A DNA stretch of 64,000 nt from Pseudomonas sp. IPO3778 (GTDB lineage: Bacteria; Pseudomonadota; Gammaproteobacteria; Pseudomonadales; Pseudomonadaceae), in contig NZ_JACARC010000037.1 in assembly GCF_013386825.1 (NCBI RefSeq), forward strand, positions 62,001 through 126,000, given 5' to 3'. Positions 54,177 to 63,060 of the stretch are shown here, piece by piece. The position numbers and the translations under genes were made by a program. How positions within the stretch are numbered: position 1 is the stretch's first letter; every line of letters begins with the position of its first letter. The notes under the pieces are model-generated. The model made no database searches. It was given only the letters and a program-made list of their open reading frames with translations, and was not told the DNA's origin.

Positions 54177-55811
54177 TCAGGCAGTTGGCTGCAAGGCCAA
54201 CTGCACCGCGCCATCCACACTCAACCCGCTGATCAGCACCTGCGGCGCACATGCCTCAGGCAGCGTCTGCAACACGTCCTGAGCTTCATGCCGCACCCGG
54301 GCCAGCACCAGGCACTTGCCCTCCCCTTGCACCTGCACGAAAAACGCCTGCAACGCCTCGACACTGGTACCGTCCAGGTCCGGCGATTCTTCCAGGCTCA
54401 GCACCACCGTGTGCACCGGCGACGCCACGCGCCGCATCAGGTGCAACACCGCCCCCAGCACCCGCTCGGCATTCGCGAAAAACAACGCCTCGCTGGGCCG
54501 CACGATCAGCACGCCCGGAATCTGCTCGGCGCCTGGGTGACGTTGCAGGTCGACAAAGTCGTGCCCGCCATCAATACGCCCCAGCTCACGAACGTCCGCC
54601 GACGACATCTGCCGCAGCATCAACACCACGCTGATCCCCACCGCCACCAACAGGCCATCCAGCACCCCAAGTACCAGCACCGCAGCAACCGCGCAGATCA
54701 CCAGCAACCGGTCGCGGCGCCAGGAGAAATAGCGCCCCAGAGGTTGCAGGCTCAGGCCCCGGCCCAAGGCATAGATAACGATGGCGGCAAGCACCGGCTC
54801 CGGCGTCAGCGCCACCCACGGCAGCACGGTCAGGACGATCAGCAACACCACCCCGGCGGCCACGGCACCCGCCAGTCGGGAGTTGGCGCCCGCCGCCTCA
54901 TTGGCCGACGTGGCCGAATAACCCGCACCGGCGGGCATGCCCTGAAACAGCCCGGACAGCAGGTTGGCCGCCCCCAGCGCCAGCAGGTCGCGGTTGGATG
55001 ACACGCGGTCGCCATGCTTGAGGGCGAATGAGCTGATGGAGCCGTAGGACTCGGCGTAAAGAATCATCACCATGGCAAACGCCAACTCTCCCAGGCGCAG
55101 CCAGTCGGCAAATGGCAACACCGGCAGGTGCGTCAATTCCAGGCGCAGGTCGATCACGCCGATCAACGCCACGCCGTGGGCCTGCAAATCCAGCCACTGG
55201 CCGGCGGCAATCCCGAGCACCACTACCAGCAAGCCGCCCGGCAGGCGCCTGAACCGCGCACACAGCCAAAGCAGCAGCAAGGCGACGCCCGCGACGGCAG
55301 CAGCCGCCCAGTTCCAGCGAGGCAGTTGCTCCAGAAGCTGAGGCAGGAAGCGAATCAGGTTGTTGTCGGTCAGGTGCACGCCCACCACGCTGGCCAGTTG
55401 CTTGAGGATGATGGTCAACGCCAGGCCAAAGGCAAAACCACGCAATACCGGCTTGGCGATAAACGAAGTCAGGCCGCCCAGTTTGAGCAGCCCGGCCAGC
55501 AGGAAAAACGCCCCGGTCACCAGTACCAGGCCCATCGCCAGGCTTAGCCGCAGCGCCGGATCGTCACCCGCCAGGGTCGACGTAGCGGCCGCCAGTACCG
55601 CTGCCGAGGACGACGTGGCAGAGACAATCGCAAAACGGCTGGTACCAAACAGGCCGTAACACAGCAACCCGGCGAACAAGGCGATAACGCCCGCCTGGGG
55701 CGGCAGCGCCGCGATGCTGGAATAGGCCACGGCCTCGGGCAGTAACAAACCGGCAATGGACAGCCCGGCCAATAAATCCTGAACGCGGTTCTGTCGGGTT
55801 TCAGTTGTCAA
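54177..55811 (-). CDS. SulP family inorganic anion transporter
   Basis: An inner-membrane transporter for sulfate, bicarbonate or a related anion. About 11-12 hydrophobic helices fill residues 1-400, including the family motif LLPEAVAYSSIAALPPQAGV near the start. A cytoplasmic STAS domain follows (about 430-540, with LSLEESPDLDGTSVEAL). The frame starts at a TTG at 55811 that overlaps the ParB-like gene's stop; no better ATG exists downstream. No carbonic anhydrase is adjacent, so the ion cannot be told. Confidence 0.9.
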   Translation of the reverse strand: MTTETRQNRVQDLLAGLSIAGLLLPEAVAYSSIAALPPQAGVIALFAGLLCYGLFGTSRFAIVSATSSSAAVLAAATSTLAGDDPALRLSLAMGLVLVTGAFFLLAGLLKLGGLTSFIAKPVLRGFAFGLALTIILKQLASVVGVHLTDNNLIRFLPQLLEQLPRWNWAAAAVAGVALLLLWLCARFRRLPGGLLVVVLGIAAGQWLDLQAHGVALIGVIDLRLELTHLPVLPFADWLRLGELAFAMVMILYAESYGSISSFALKHGDRVSSNRDLLALGAANLLSGLFQGMPAGAGYSATSANEAAGANSRLAGAVAAGVVLLIVLTVLPWVALTPEPVLAAIVIYALGRGLSLQPLGRYFSWRRDRLLVICAVAAVLVLGVLDGLLVAVGISVVLMLRQMSSADVRELGRIDGGHDFVDLQRHPGAEQIPGVLIVRPSEALFFANAERVLGAVLHLMRRVASPVHTVVLSLEESPDLDGTSVEALQAFFVQVQGEGKCLVLARVRHEAQDVLQTLPEACAPQVLISGLSVDGAVQLALQPTA

Positions 55812-56418
55812 TCTGGCCGACCCACCCTGGCAGGTAGCGGGCTTCCTGGCTGCGCGCCAGGGTCATGGCCTTGCCCATCAACTTGGGGCTGAGGTCGTTC
55901 ATCAGGTCGCTGCCGATCCGGCTGCGGAAAAAGTCGGCCCAGAGAAACTCGCTGAAGGGCGTCGCGTCCTTGGCATACCCTCCGGCGGTGCGCAGCAGGC
56001 CCGCGAGGCTGCGGTAGGGATCGTCCTGCAAATCAGTAATCCGTCGCGGAATCGCATCGTAGGAGCGGCGAATGCCCCGTGCGTCGTAAGGGTGCACCCA
56101 TTGGTTGAAGGTCATTACATTCCAGAACGTGGTGCGTTCCACAAACGACAGATCCTTGAGCACCAGCAACGACACACTCTTGACCCCTTCCTGCAATAAC
56201 GCCAGGCCGAAGTGATGATGGTCGGTGATGTAGTAACGTTCGTCCGGCCCCACCACACAAGGAAACCAATGCTGGTCGAGGGCGGCGGCGCGCTCTTTGC
56301 GCTTGAGTTTTTTCCAGGCCTCGCGCTTGGTCGCAACTTCGGCGAGGCCGACCGTCAATTGGGTGGGGTGGAGTTTTTCCAGCTTGCCGGTGATCAACTG
56401 CGGGCGGGCGCGAGCCAT
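55801..56418 (-). CDS. ParB-like protein (ParBc_2 family)
   Basis: A 205-residue protein with the ParB-like nuclease fold of the ParBc_2 type: LHPTQLTVGLAEV, then HWFPCVVGPDERYYITDHHH and GLALLQEGVKSVSLLVLKD. It is not the chromosome-segregation ParB, as it has no helix-turn-helix region. GGAGG lies six bases before ATG 56418; the longer frame to 56469 has no SD. It overlaps the SulP transporter start by 11 bases, so the two are coupled. Function unknown. Confidence 0.8.
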   Translation of the reverse strand: MARARPQLITGKLEKLHPTQLTVGLAEVATKREAWKKLKRKERAAALDQHWFPCVVGPDERYYITDHHHFGLALLQEGVKSVSLLVLKDLSFVERTTFWNVMTFNQWVHPYDARGIRRSYDAIPRRITDLQDDPYRSLAGLLRTAGGYAKDATPFSEFLWADFFRSRIGSDLMNDLSPKLMGKAMTLARSQEARYLPGWVGQIDN

Positions 56419-56532
56419 GAATAACCTCCAGGTAAGAATTCGACGTGCCCTGTCAGACACCCGCGACAAGCTTAGCCGCGATTGCCCGCCTGGCGTTGAT
56501 ACTTATCAGCCCCCGGCGTGTTGCAGGCACAA

Positions 56533-56570
56533 AAAAAGGCCGACTCCCGTGGTGGCGAGCCGGCCTTTTT
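56533..56570 (-). terminator. Intrinsic terminator after the HAAAP transporter gene
   Basis: AAAAAGGCCGACTC (56533-56546) pairs with GAGCCGGCCTTTTT (56557-56570), one mismatch. Read on the minus strand it ends in a T-run just after the transporter stop at 56587. Confidence 0.85.
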
Positions 56571-56586
56571 CAGCGTAACCCGAGGA

Positions 56587-57864
56587 TCAGGACATCAGCG
56601 AATAAACCAGCGCGGTAATCGCCACCAGGCCAACGGCGGTGACAAACACGTTGGACGCCTGGCCACGGTACTTGGCCATCGCCGGTACCTTGCGGATCGC
56701 GTACATCGGCATCAGGAACAGGATTGACGCAATGATCGGCCCGCCCAGGGTTTCGATCATGCCCAGGATGCTCGGGTTGAGGGTGGCAACGATCCAGCAC
56801 ACCACCAGCATGAACGCGGCCGTCATGCGGTCCAGGGTCTTGGCTGCCGGGCGACGGCCGCTTTTCAGCACCAGCCCCTTGAGGCCTTCACTGGCACCGA
56901 TGTAGTGGCCCAGGAACGACTTGGCAATCGCGACAAACGCGATCAGCGGCGCGGCAAATGCGATGGTCGGGTTGCTGAAGTGGTTGGCCAGGTACGACAG
57001 GATCGACAGGTTCTGCGCCTTGGCTTCGGCCAATTGCGCCGGCGACAGGGTCAACACGCAGCTGAACACGAAGAACAGCACCATCACCACCATCAGGAGG
57101 TGCGCCCGGGACAGGATCTGCGAGCTGCGCTCCTCGGCGTGTTCGCCGTACTGGCGCTTCTGGTCCACCGCAAAGGCCGAGATGATCGGCGAGTGGTTGA
57201 ACGAGAACACCATCACCGGAATCGCCAGCCACAGGGTGTGCAGCAGCGCCGAAGGAGCCGGCACGGTGCTGGCGGTGCTGAGGATGCCGCCGTTCCAGTG
57301 CGGCACCAGGTACACGGCGAGGAACAGCAAGGCGACGATAAACGGATACACCATCAGGCTCATGGCCTTGACGATCACCTGCTCGCCGCAACGCACCACG
57401 GCCAGCAGGCCGAGGATCAGCACCAGCGACAGAATCGCCCGGGGCGGCGGCGCGATGTGCAGTTGATGCTCCATGAAGCTGCCGACGGTGTTGGTCAGCG
57501 CCACGCTGTAGATCAGCAGGATCGGGAAGATCGCGAAGAAGTACAGCAAGGTGATCGCCGCACCGGCCTTGAGGCCGAAATGCTCTTCGACCACGTCGGT
57601 GATGTCGGAGCCTTCACGGCCCGAGAGCACAAACCGGGTCAGGCCACGGTGGGCAAAAAACGTCATCGGGAACGCCAGCGCCGCGAGAATCACCAGCGGC
57701 CAGAAACCGCCGAGGCCCGCGTTGATCGGCAGGAACAAGGTGCCGGCGCCGATGGCCGTACCGAACAGGCCGAGCATCCAGGTGGTGTCCTGGCGGCTCC
57801 AGCTTGTGAGGGTTGCAGGTGTCGTTGCGTAGCGTTCGTCGACGCTATTGGCCTGATCATTCAT
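56587..57864 (-). CDS. HAAAP family amino acid permease (SdaC-like)
   Basis: An inner-membrane proton symporter of the hydroxy/aromatic amino acid permease family, probably for serine or threonine. The 425-residue protein has about 11 transmembrane helices and starts with the family motif GLFGTAIGAGTLFLPINAGLG; NHSPIISAFAVDQK and FLGHYIGASEGLKG are SdaC-like segments. It is a single gene; no serine deaminase (sdaA) is adjacent. The TetR regulator lies about 700 bases away. Confidence 0.9.
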   Translation of the reverse strand: MNDQANSVDERYATTPATLTSWSRQDTTWMLGLFGTAIGAGTLFLPINAGLGGFWPLVILAALAFPMTFFAHRGLTRFVLSGREGSDITDVVEEHFGLKAGAAITLLYFFAIFPILLIYSVALTNTVGSFMEHQLHIAPPPRAILSLVLILGLLAVVRCGEQVIVKAMSLMVYPFIVALLFLAVYLVPHWNGGILSTASTVPAPSALLHTLWLAIPVMVFSFNHSPIISAFAVDQKRQYGEHAEERSSQILSRAHLLMVVMVLFFVFSCVLTLSPAQLAEAKAQNLSILSYLANHFSNPTIAFAAPLIAFVAIAKSFLGHYIGASEGLKGLVLKSGRRPAAKTLDRMTAAFMLVVCWIVATLNPSILGMIETLGGPIIASILFLMPMYAIRKVPAMAKYRGQASNVFVTAVGLVAITALVYSLMS

Positions 57865-58116
57865 CCGTTCGGATCTCCGCAGTCACTCAGTCGGGACGAG
57901 TCAGAAAAACCTGACAGGCAGCGCCCCGACCGAAACAGGGGCGCGATTGTCCGGGATTCGCTTGAATAAGCAAAGACTTAGCTGAGGAGCGGTGCTGCCG
58001 TGCAGGCGATTGGAAGGGATGGGCGGAGGGTGTTTTTTACATTTCAAAAGAAATCTATTTTATAAATTCCCATCGTCATGTATTTTAAATCCACGCCTCC
58101 CACTGGAATACCCGCC

Positions 58117-58500
58117 ATGCCCATCGTACGCATCGACCTTAGAAAAAACCCCGACGTCACCTACGCCAAACGCGTTGGCGTGCTGATCTACAACGCCATG
58201 CACACGGCCATCGGCGTGCCGGAGCATGACAACTTCCAGATCCTCACCGAGCACGATGAACACCACTTCATCTATGACCCCGAGTACCTGGGCATCCAGC
58301 GTACCGACAACCTGGTGATCATCCAGATCACCCTGAATGAAGGCCGCAGCACCGAGCAGAAGAAGCTGCTGTACAAGACCATCGCCGAAAGCCTGAACCG
58401 AGAACTGGCGGTACGCCTGGAAGATGTGTTTATCAGCCTGGTGGAGGTCAAGAAAGAAAACTGGTCGTTCGGCAACGGGATTGCGCAGTACGCCAGCTAA
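58117..58500 (+). CDS. Tautomerase superfamily protein
   Basis: A 127-residue protein starting Met-Pro-Ile-Val, so removal of Met exposes Pro1, the catalytic base of tautomerases. This decides for ATG 58117 over the frame from 58078. The length and layout (HTAIGVPEHDNFQILTEHDE, NREAVRLEDVF-like end) fit the malonate-semialdehyde-decarboxylase-like group of longer tautomerases. Substrate unknown. It lies 52 bases before a TetR regulator, so the two may be co-transcribed. Confidence 0.87.
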   Translation: MPIVRIDLRKNPDVTYAKRVGVLIYNAMHTAIGVPEHDNFQILTEHDEHHFIYDPEYLGIQRTDNLVIIQITLNEGRSTEQKKLLYKTIAESLNRELAVRLEDVFISLVEVKKENWSFGNGIAQYAS

Positions 58501-58552
58501 ACGTTTTATGATGCCGCCTGCCCCCGTCTCAACCTGACCCTGAGAGCCTTCG

Positions 58553-59149
58553 ATGCCACGCGTGTCCCGCAAACAAGCCGAACTCAACCGCGAGATTATC
58601 GTCGAGGCGGCCACGCGGCTGTTTCGTGAGCGGGGTATCCACGGCATCAGCGTGTCGGACGTGATGGCGGCTGCCGGCCTCACCCATGGTGGTTTCTACG
58701 GGCACTTCGAGTCCCGCGAGGCGCTGGCCACGGAAGCCTGCAACCGGGCGTTCGAACAGTCGAGCCTGCGTTGGCAAGCCAAGGTCGAGCAATGCCCTGA
58801 CCCCGAGACCGCGCGCCTGGCGTTGATCGATCCGTACCTGTCGGCCACCAATCGTGACAACCCCGGCGACAGTTGCCCGGTGGCAGCCTTTGCCGGGGAA
58901 ATGTGCCACGAGGCCACCGACAGCGCGTTGCAACGGAGCTTTATCCAGGGCTTTGAAAAATCCATGGGAATCCTGGGCACGACCCAGGCCACCGGCACCC
59001 CCGAAGGTGATCGACAGGCCGCCATTGCCCAGTACGCGATGATGGTCGGTGCCATAACCCTGGCCCGTGCGACCAAAGGCAACAGCCTGTCCGACGAATT
59101 CCTGGAAGCGGCCAGAAAGCTTCTGATCCCGGAAAAAAACCTCGGCTGA
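58553..59149 (+). CDS. TetR/AcrR family transcriptional regulator
   Basis: A 198-residue repressor. The helix-turn-helix lies in about residues 12-60: IIVEAATRLFRERGIHGISV, then SDVMAAAGLTHGGFYGHFES, with the usual FYGHF. The C-terminal half, with the motif NPGDSCPVAAFAGEM, is of the kind that binds small ligands. It lies after the tautomerase gene on the same strand, so the tautomerase is a likely target. The leader-like ORF and terminator follow. Confidence 0.9.
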   Translation: MPRVSRKQAELNREIIVEAATRLFRERGIHGISVSDVMAAAGLTHGGFYGHFESREALATEACNRAFEQSSLRWQAKVEQCPDPETARLALIDPYLSATNRDNPGDSCPVAAFAGEMCHEATDSALQRSFIQGFEKSMGILGTTQATGTPEGDRQAAIAQYAMMVGAITLARATKGNSLSDEFLEAARKLLIPEKNLG

Positions 59150-59189
59150 CACGTTGACAGCCAAACGCCAGCGCCCACATGATCGACCA

Positions 59190-59279
59190 ATGGACCTTAT
59201 TCAGCTCGCCCTCACCCTTACCACCACCACGACCGCTTATGGCGGGTCGTGTGGTAGCTGTGAGTGGCGCGCAAACTAA
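59190..59279 (+). CDS. Threonine-rich leader-peptide ORF, 29 residues
   Basis: ATG at 59190 to TAA at 59277-59279 encodes 29 residues, starting MDLIQLALTLTTTTTA, with Thr at positions 9 and 11-15 (six of seven codons). The rest holds Tyr17, Cys21, Cys24 and Trp26. A hairpin overlaps its middle and a terminator follows, as in attenuators such as thrL. There is no strong ribosome site and the start is inferred, so this is a candidate only. Downstream is a cysteine hydrolase, not a threonine gene. Confidence 0.4.
   Translation: MDLIQLALTLTTTTTAYGGSCGSCEWRAN
59221..59256 (+). promoter_or_regulatory. Leader hairpin and antiterminator candidate
   Basis: ACCACCACGACCGC (59220-59236 region) can pair with GGCGGGTCGTGTGGT (59241-59255), with two bulges, around TTAT. 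The right arm (TGGCGGG, 59240-59246) is also complementary to CCCGCCA at 59302-59308, inside the terminator's left arm, giving an alternative seven-base antiterminator helix. Confidence 0.4.
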
Positions 59280-59297
59280 GCCGCCCCGGTTTACCCA

Positions 59298-59328
59298 AGG
59301 CCCCGCCAGCAATGGACGGGGCCTTTTT
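59298..59328 (+). terminator. Intrinsic terminator (possible attenuator) before cysteine hydrolase
   Basis: AGGCCCCG (59298-59305) pairs with CGGGGCCT (59317-59324), followed by five Ts. It lies 150 bases after the TetR stop and 38 bases before the next gene, so it is either the end of the TetR transcript or an attenuator. Confidence 0.85.
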
Positions 59329-59366
59329 ATTGCTCCGCCCATCTGGCAACGACAAGGAGCAGTACC

Positions 59367-59903
59367 ATGCCAGACATCAAGCGCCTCGCCCTGCTGGTCA
59401 TCGACATGCAGACCGGCCTGTACGACGGCCCCGAAAAGCCCTACGAGCGCCAGCGCGTACTCGACACCATCAATCTGTTGATCCAGCGCGCCCGACACGC
59501 TGGCGTGCCGATTTTCGCGGCGCGCCACACCGGTCCGGCAGGCTCCCCCATCGAGGTAGGCAGCCCGCTCTGGCAGCTATGGCCGGCGCTGGAAGTCGAT
59601 GAAGCACGCGACACGGTGTTCGATAAAACCCGGCCCAGCTGTTTTCTCGGTACGGCGCTGGGGCAGCTTTTAGGGGCCGCACAGGTGAATGAACTGGTGA
59701 TCGTCGGGAAGAAAACCCAGTACTGCATCGACACCACCTGCCGGGTCGCCGTCGAACTGGGGTTTTCAGTGGTGCTGCCGGAGGATGGCCATACGTGCAT
59801 GGACACTGCGACGCTGTCGGCCAAGGCGATTATTGAACATCACAATGCGACCTTGGCCGGGGCATTTGTGAAGCGTGTGACGGCGGCAGATATCTGCTTT
59901 TAA
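59367..59903 (+). CDS. Cysteine hydrolase, isochorismatase family
   Basis: A 178-residue enzyme with the isochorismatase-like fold. The catalytic triad is Asp13 (VIDMQ), Lys87 (FDKTRPSCF) and Cys120 (KTQYCIDTTCRVA). Members hydrolyse amides or enol ethers such as nicotinamide, isochorismate or N-carbamoyl sarcosine; the substrate here is unknown. AAGGAG lies nine bases before ATG 59367. It starts just after the terminator following the threonine-rich leader ORF and is 132 bases before the hydroxyacid dehydrogenase. Confidence 0.88.
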   Translation: MPDIKRLALLVIDMQTGLYDGPEKPYERQRVLDTINLLIQRARHAGVPIFAARHTGPAGSPIEVGSPLWQLWPALEVDEARDTVFDKTRPSCFLGTALGQLLGAAQVNELVIVGKKTQYCIDTTCRVAVELGFSVVLPEDGHTCMDTATLSAKAIIEHHNATLAGAFVKRVTAADICF

Positions 59904-60035
59904 CGTCACACTCTGAAGCGCCCGCCGGAGCACCAATGCCCGGCGGACGTCGGTATTTTCTTCTACACGCAAGGGATTCATTCTCACAAAATGTCGCATA
60001 CTGAAGCCATCAAACCCTTCAGGAAGAGCCCTCGC

Positions 60036-60986
60036 ATGCCCGTCACCGTTCTGGTCCTGGTTGAAACCATCAACGACTACCTGCCGATTATCGAAGGCAA
60101 TGGCTTTCACGTGATCCTCGCGCCCACTCCGGCCGAACGCGCCAAGGCGATCAAGGCCCACGGCGGGCAGATTCAGGCGGTGCTGACCCGCGGCCCGCTG
60201 GGCCTGTACGCCGAGGAAATCGCCGCGCTGCCGGTGCTGGAGATCATCTGCGTGATCGGCGCCGGTTATGAACACGTGGACCTGCAAGCCGCCAGCAATC
60301 GGGGCATTGTGGTGACCAATGGCGCCGGCGTGAATGCGCCGTCGGTGGCCGACCACGCCATGGCCCTGTTGCTGTCGCTGGTGCGTGATATTCCCCGGGC
60401 CGACGCAGCAGTACGGCGCAGCGAATGGCCTAAGATGATGCGCCCTTCCCTGGCCGGCAAACAGCTGGGCATTCTCGGGTTGGGCGCCGTAGGCCTGGAG
60501 ATCGCCAAGCGTGCAGCCCTGGGTTTTGGCATGGAGGTGAGTTATCACAACCGCCAGCCCCGCGACGACGTGGACTACACCTACTGCGCCACCGCGGTGG
60601 AACTGGCACGGGCCTCGGACTTCCTGATCCTGGCCACGCCGGGCGGTGCCACCACCCGGCACTTGATCGACCGCCAGGCCCTGGACGCCCTCGGGCCCAA
60701 CGGGTTCCTGGTCAACATCGGCCGCGGCAGCGTGGTGGTCACGGCCGACCTGATTAACGCCCTCGAGCAGCGGCGCATCGGGGGTGCGGCGCTGGATGTG
60801 TTCGACGACGAACCCCAGGTGCCCGACGCCTTCAAGCACCTCAGCAATACCGTGCTCACGCCCCATGTCGCCGGGCTGTCACCGGAGGCGGCCCATGACA
60901 CTGTGCAGCGTGTGGCGGACAACTTGCTGGAATACTTTGCCGGCCGGCCCGTGCTGACCCCGGTGGCCCTGCCACCCCGAAAATAG
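60036..60986 (+). CDS. D-isomer-specific 2-hydroxyacid dehydrogenase
   Basis: A 316-residue NAD(P)-dependent dehydrogenase reducing 2-keto acids such as hydroxypyruvate or glyoxylate. The Rossmann motif GLGAVG is at 148-153 and the catalytic set is Arg230 (NIGRGS), Glu259 (DDEP) and His277 (LTPHVAG). I chose ATG 60036, with AGGAAGAG upstream, over ATG 59991. It resembles the GhrB/hydroxyphenylpyruvate reductase group; the preferred substrate is unknown. Confidence 0.9.
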   Translation: MPVTVLVLVETINDYLPIIEGNGFHVILAPTPAERAKAIKAHGGQIQAVLTRGPLGLYAEEIAALPVLEIICVIGAGYEHVDLQAASNRGIVVTNGAGVNAPSVADHAMALLLSLVRDIPRADAAVRRSEWPKMMRPSLAGKQLGILGLGAVGLEIAKRAALGFGMEVSYHNRQPRDDVDYTYCATAVELARASDFLILATPGGATTRHLIDRQALDALGPNGFLVNIGRGSVVVTADLINALEQRRIGGAALDVFDDEPQVPDAFKHLSNTVLTPHVAGLSPEAAHDTVQRVADNLLEYFAGRPVLTPVALPPRK

Positions 60987-61076
60987 TAGCCATTAGCCAG
61001 CAATCATCCAAAACCTGACTACACTGCTGTCGGGGATGCTCAGGGCGCCGGTGCTGGACCGGCGAAGGAACGCAGG

Positions 61077-62930
61077 ATGATTTGCCATGGACCCGGCCCG
61101 GAGCGCCAACGCGGCGCGATAGGACTGATGGGCGCGATGACCCTTGGGATTGCGCTGTTGTTCCTGTTGCTGGTGGTCGACAGCGGCCGGCTGTACCTGG
61201 AAAAGCGCAAGCTGCAACGCGTGGCCGACACCGCAGCGCTCGAGGTGGTGACTCGCGGCGGCGCTTGCATCACGCCGAATACCAACGCCGCACAATTCGC
61301 CATACAAAGCGCGGCCCGCAATGACTTCCCGATCGACAACAACCGTACCCTCAGCACCGCCTGCGGCACCCTGGTGACCGGGGCTGACTTCATGCGTGCC
61401 TTCAGCCCCAACCCCTCCAAGGCCGATGCGATTCAGGTGATCGCCACTCATCGCGTGGCCACCAGCATTGCCAACGCCCTCTTCATGTTGTTCTCCCCGG
61501 GAGCGTTCGACCCGACGATCCAATTGCGCGCCGTGGCCGTGGCCGCAGTGCCCGCGCCACCGGTGGCCGTGCTGACCATCCGCAGCACGCTATTGACCGT
61601 GGACAGCACCAAATCCGCAGCACTCAATGCGCTGATCGGCGGACTGCTGGGGGGCAAGTTGCAGCTCGATGCAGTGGGCTGGAAGGGTTTGATCGATACC
61701 GATATCAGCCTGCTCAGTTACCTGGACGCATTGGCGATTCAGCTGAAGGTCAACGCCGGCAACTACGACGAACTGCTCAAGACCGACGCCAGCGTCGGCG
61801 ATTTGATCCAGGCCGCGATTGATGTACTCAAGCTGGGGGGCGATGCGGTCAAGGTGGTGATCAATAACCTGGAGGCAATCAAGCTGATTGCCCCCGGCAC
61901 GAAGATCCTGCACCTGGGCGACCTGCTGACCATCCAGAACGGCACCGACAAGAGCGCCCTGGACGTCAACCTGCAACTGTTCAATCTGATTCAGGGGTTT
62001 GTGCAACTGTCGAACAAGTACAACGCCGTGGCGGTGGAGCTGCCGGTGGATGTGCTGGGACTGCTGAACATCACGGTCAAGACCAAGGTGATTGAACCGG
62101 CGCAGGTCTCCGCCATTGGCAACCCGAAGCTGATCGCCACCCAGCCGATTTACGTCAGGACCGCGCAAGTCAGGACGTTGATCTCCGTCAAACTGCCGGT
62201 AATCGACGGACTGAACGGAATTATCAGCGTCATAACAGGGCTGGTGGGTGGCTTGTTGGGCGGATTCCTGGACCCGGCCATCGGCTCGCAAATTGATGTT
62301 GCCCTGGAGGCTGCCAGCGGCAGCAGCAGCGTCACCGGCTACAGCTGTACGAGCGCGGCGGACAAATCGTTGTCCGTTGTGGGCACCACCTCTGCCGTGC
62401 GGTTGATGGTGGGCCAGATCGATCCGAAGAACCTGTTTTCCTCCACTGAACCACTGAAGGTCAACGAATTTGCGCTGCTGGACCTGGGCGAAAAAACCTG
62501 CAGCAAGGGTGTGTGTGACCGGGAACCGTATGCCGTCGGCGGTATCAGCCTGAAGATCGACAGCAGCGTGGCCAAGACCACCCGAAACCATACCTACCTG
62601 TCGCCACCTGAAGTCGCAAGCCCGCCGGATTACTTCAGTTTCAGTTCCAACAACGTCGTGGGCAGCCTGAGCAATACCCTCAACGGTATCCAGCTGATCA
62701 ACCACCCCCCGACTAAAGGCGGGCTTCTGGGGTTGGTGCTGAGCCTGGTCGTGGGGCTGTTAACGACCGTGCTCAACCTCGTCAGCACCACGATCTCCGG
62801 TCTGCTCAGCCCACTCCTCGACCCGCTGGTCAACAACCTACTCGCCGGACTGGGGGTGGACCTGGCAAAAGTCGAGATCGGTGCCAACCTGTCCTGCAAC
62901 CCCAGCGGGCGTGCAATTCTGGTGATCTGA
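61077..62930 (+). CDS. TadG-like pilus-assembly-related membrane protein (orphan)
   Basis: A 617-residue protein. The N-terminus is the TadE/TadG-like segment: a short basic head (GPERQRGAIG), one transmembrane helix (AMTLGIALLFLLLVVDSG) and the RLYLEKRKLQRVADTAALEV motif. A long periplasmic or extracellular part follows, rich in Leu/Ile/Val/Gly helices, with five or more cysteines and two glycine-rich hydrophobic runs near 380-405 and 545-600. No Tad secretion genes are nearby, and no VWA motif was seen. AAGGAACGCAGG precedes the ATG. Confidence 0.8.
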   Translation: MICHGPGPERQRGAIGLMGAMTLGIALLFLLLVVDSGRLYLEKRKLQRVADTAALEVVTRGGACITPNTNAAQFAIQSAARNDFPIDNNRTLSTACGTLVTGADFMRAFSPNPSKADAIQVIATHRVATSIANALFMLFSPGAFDPTIQLRAVAVAAVPAPPVAVLTIRSTLLTVDSTKSAALNALIGGLLGGKLQLDAVGWKGLIDTDISLLSYLDALAIQLKVNAGNYDELLKTDASVGDLIQAAIDVLKLGGDAVKVVINNLEAIKLIAPGTKILHLGDLLTIQNGTDKSALDVNLQLFNLIQGFVQLSNKYNAVAVELPVDVLGLLNITVKTKVIEPAQVSAIGNPKLIATQPIYVRTAQVRTLISVKLPVIDGLNGIISVITGLVGGLLGGFLDPAIGSQIDVALEAASGSSSVTGYSCTSAADKSLSVVGTTSAVRLMVGQIDPKNLFSSTEPLKVNEFALLDLGEKTCSKGVCDREPYAVGGISLKIDSSVAKTTRNHTYLSPPEVASPPDYFSFSSNNVVGSLSNTLNGIQLINHPPTKGGLLGLVLSLVVGLLTTVLNLVSTTISGLLSPLLDPLVNNLLAGLGVDLAKVEIGANLSCNPSGRAILVI

Positions 62931-63060
62931 GCACATCAGGCCCGCTGATCATCGGCCAACACGCTAACCTATTAAGCCGCCCCAACCTTGTGGCTGGACG
63001 GCCGCGCGCATTAGATTAGCCAATAGTCCAAGGCCTTAAGAATAAGCAGAAGGGATAAGC

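Noticed and set aside
59183..59257. Histidine-rich frame (three His codons in a row) in the leader region, like a his attenuator
   Set aside because: That frame has no start codon between its upstream stop at 59180 and the His codons; the threonine frame has an ATG.
59179..59481. 100-codon frame covering the leader and terminator before the cysteine hydrolase
   Set aside because: It reads through a strong terminator and into the next gene in another frame, is Pro-rich, and lacks a ribosome site.
59922..59946. Hairpin CCGCCGG/CCGGCGG after the cysteine hydrolase gene as a terminator
   Set aside because: No T-tract follows the stem directly, so I do not list it as a feature.
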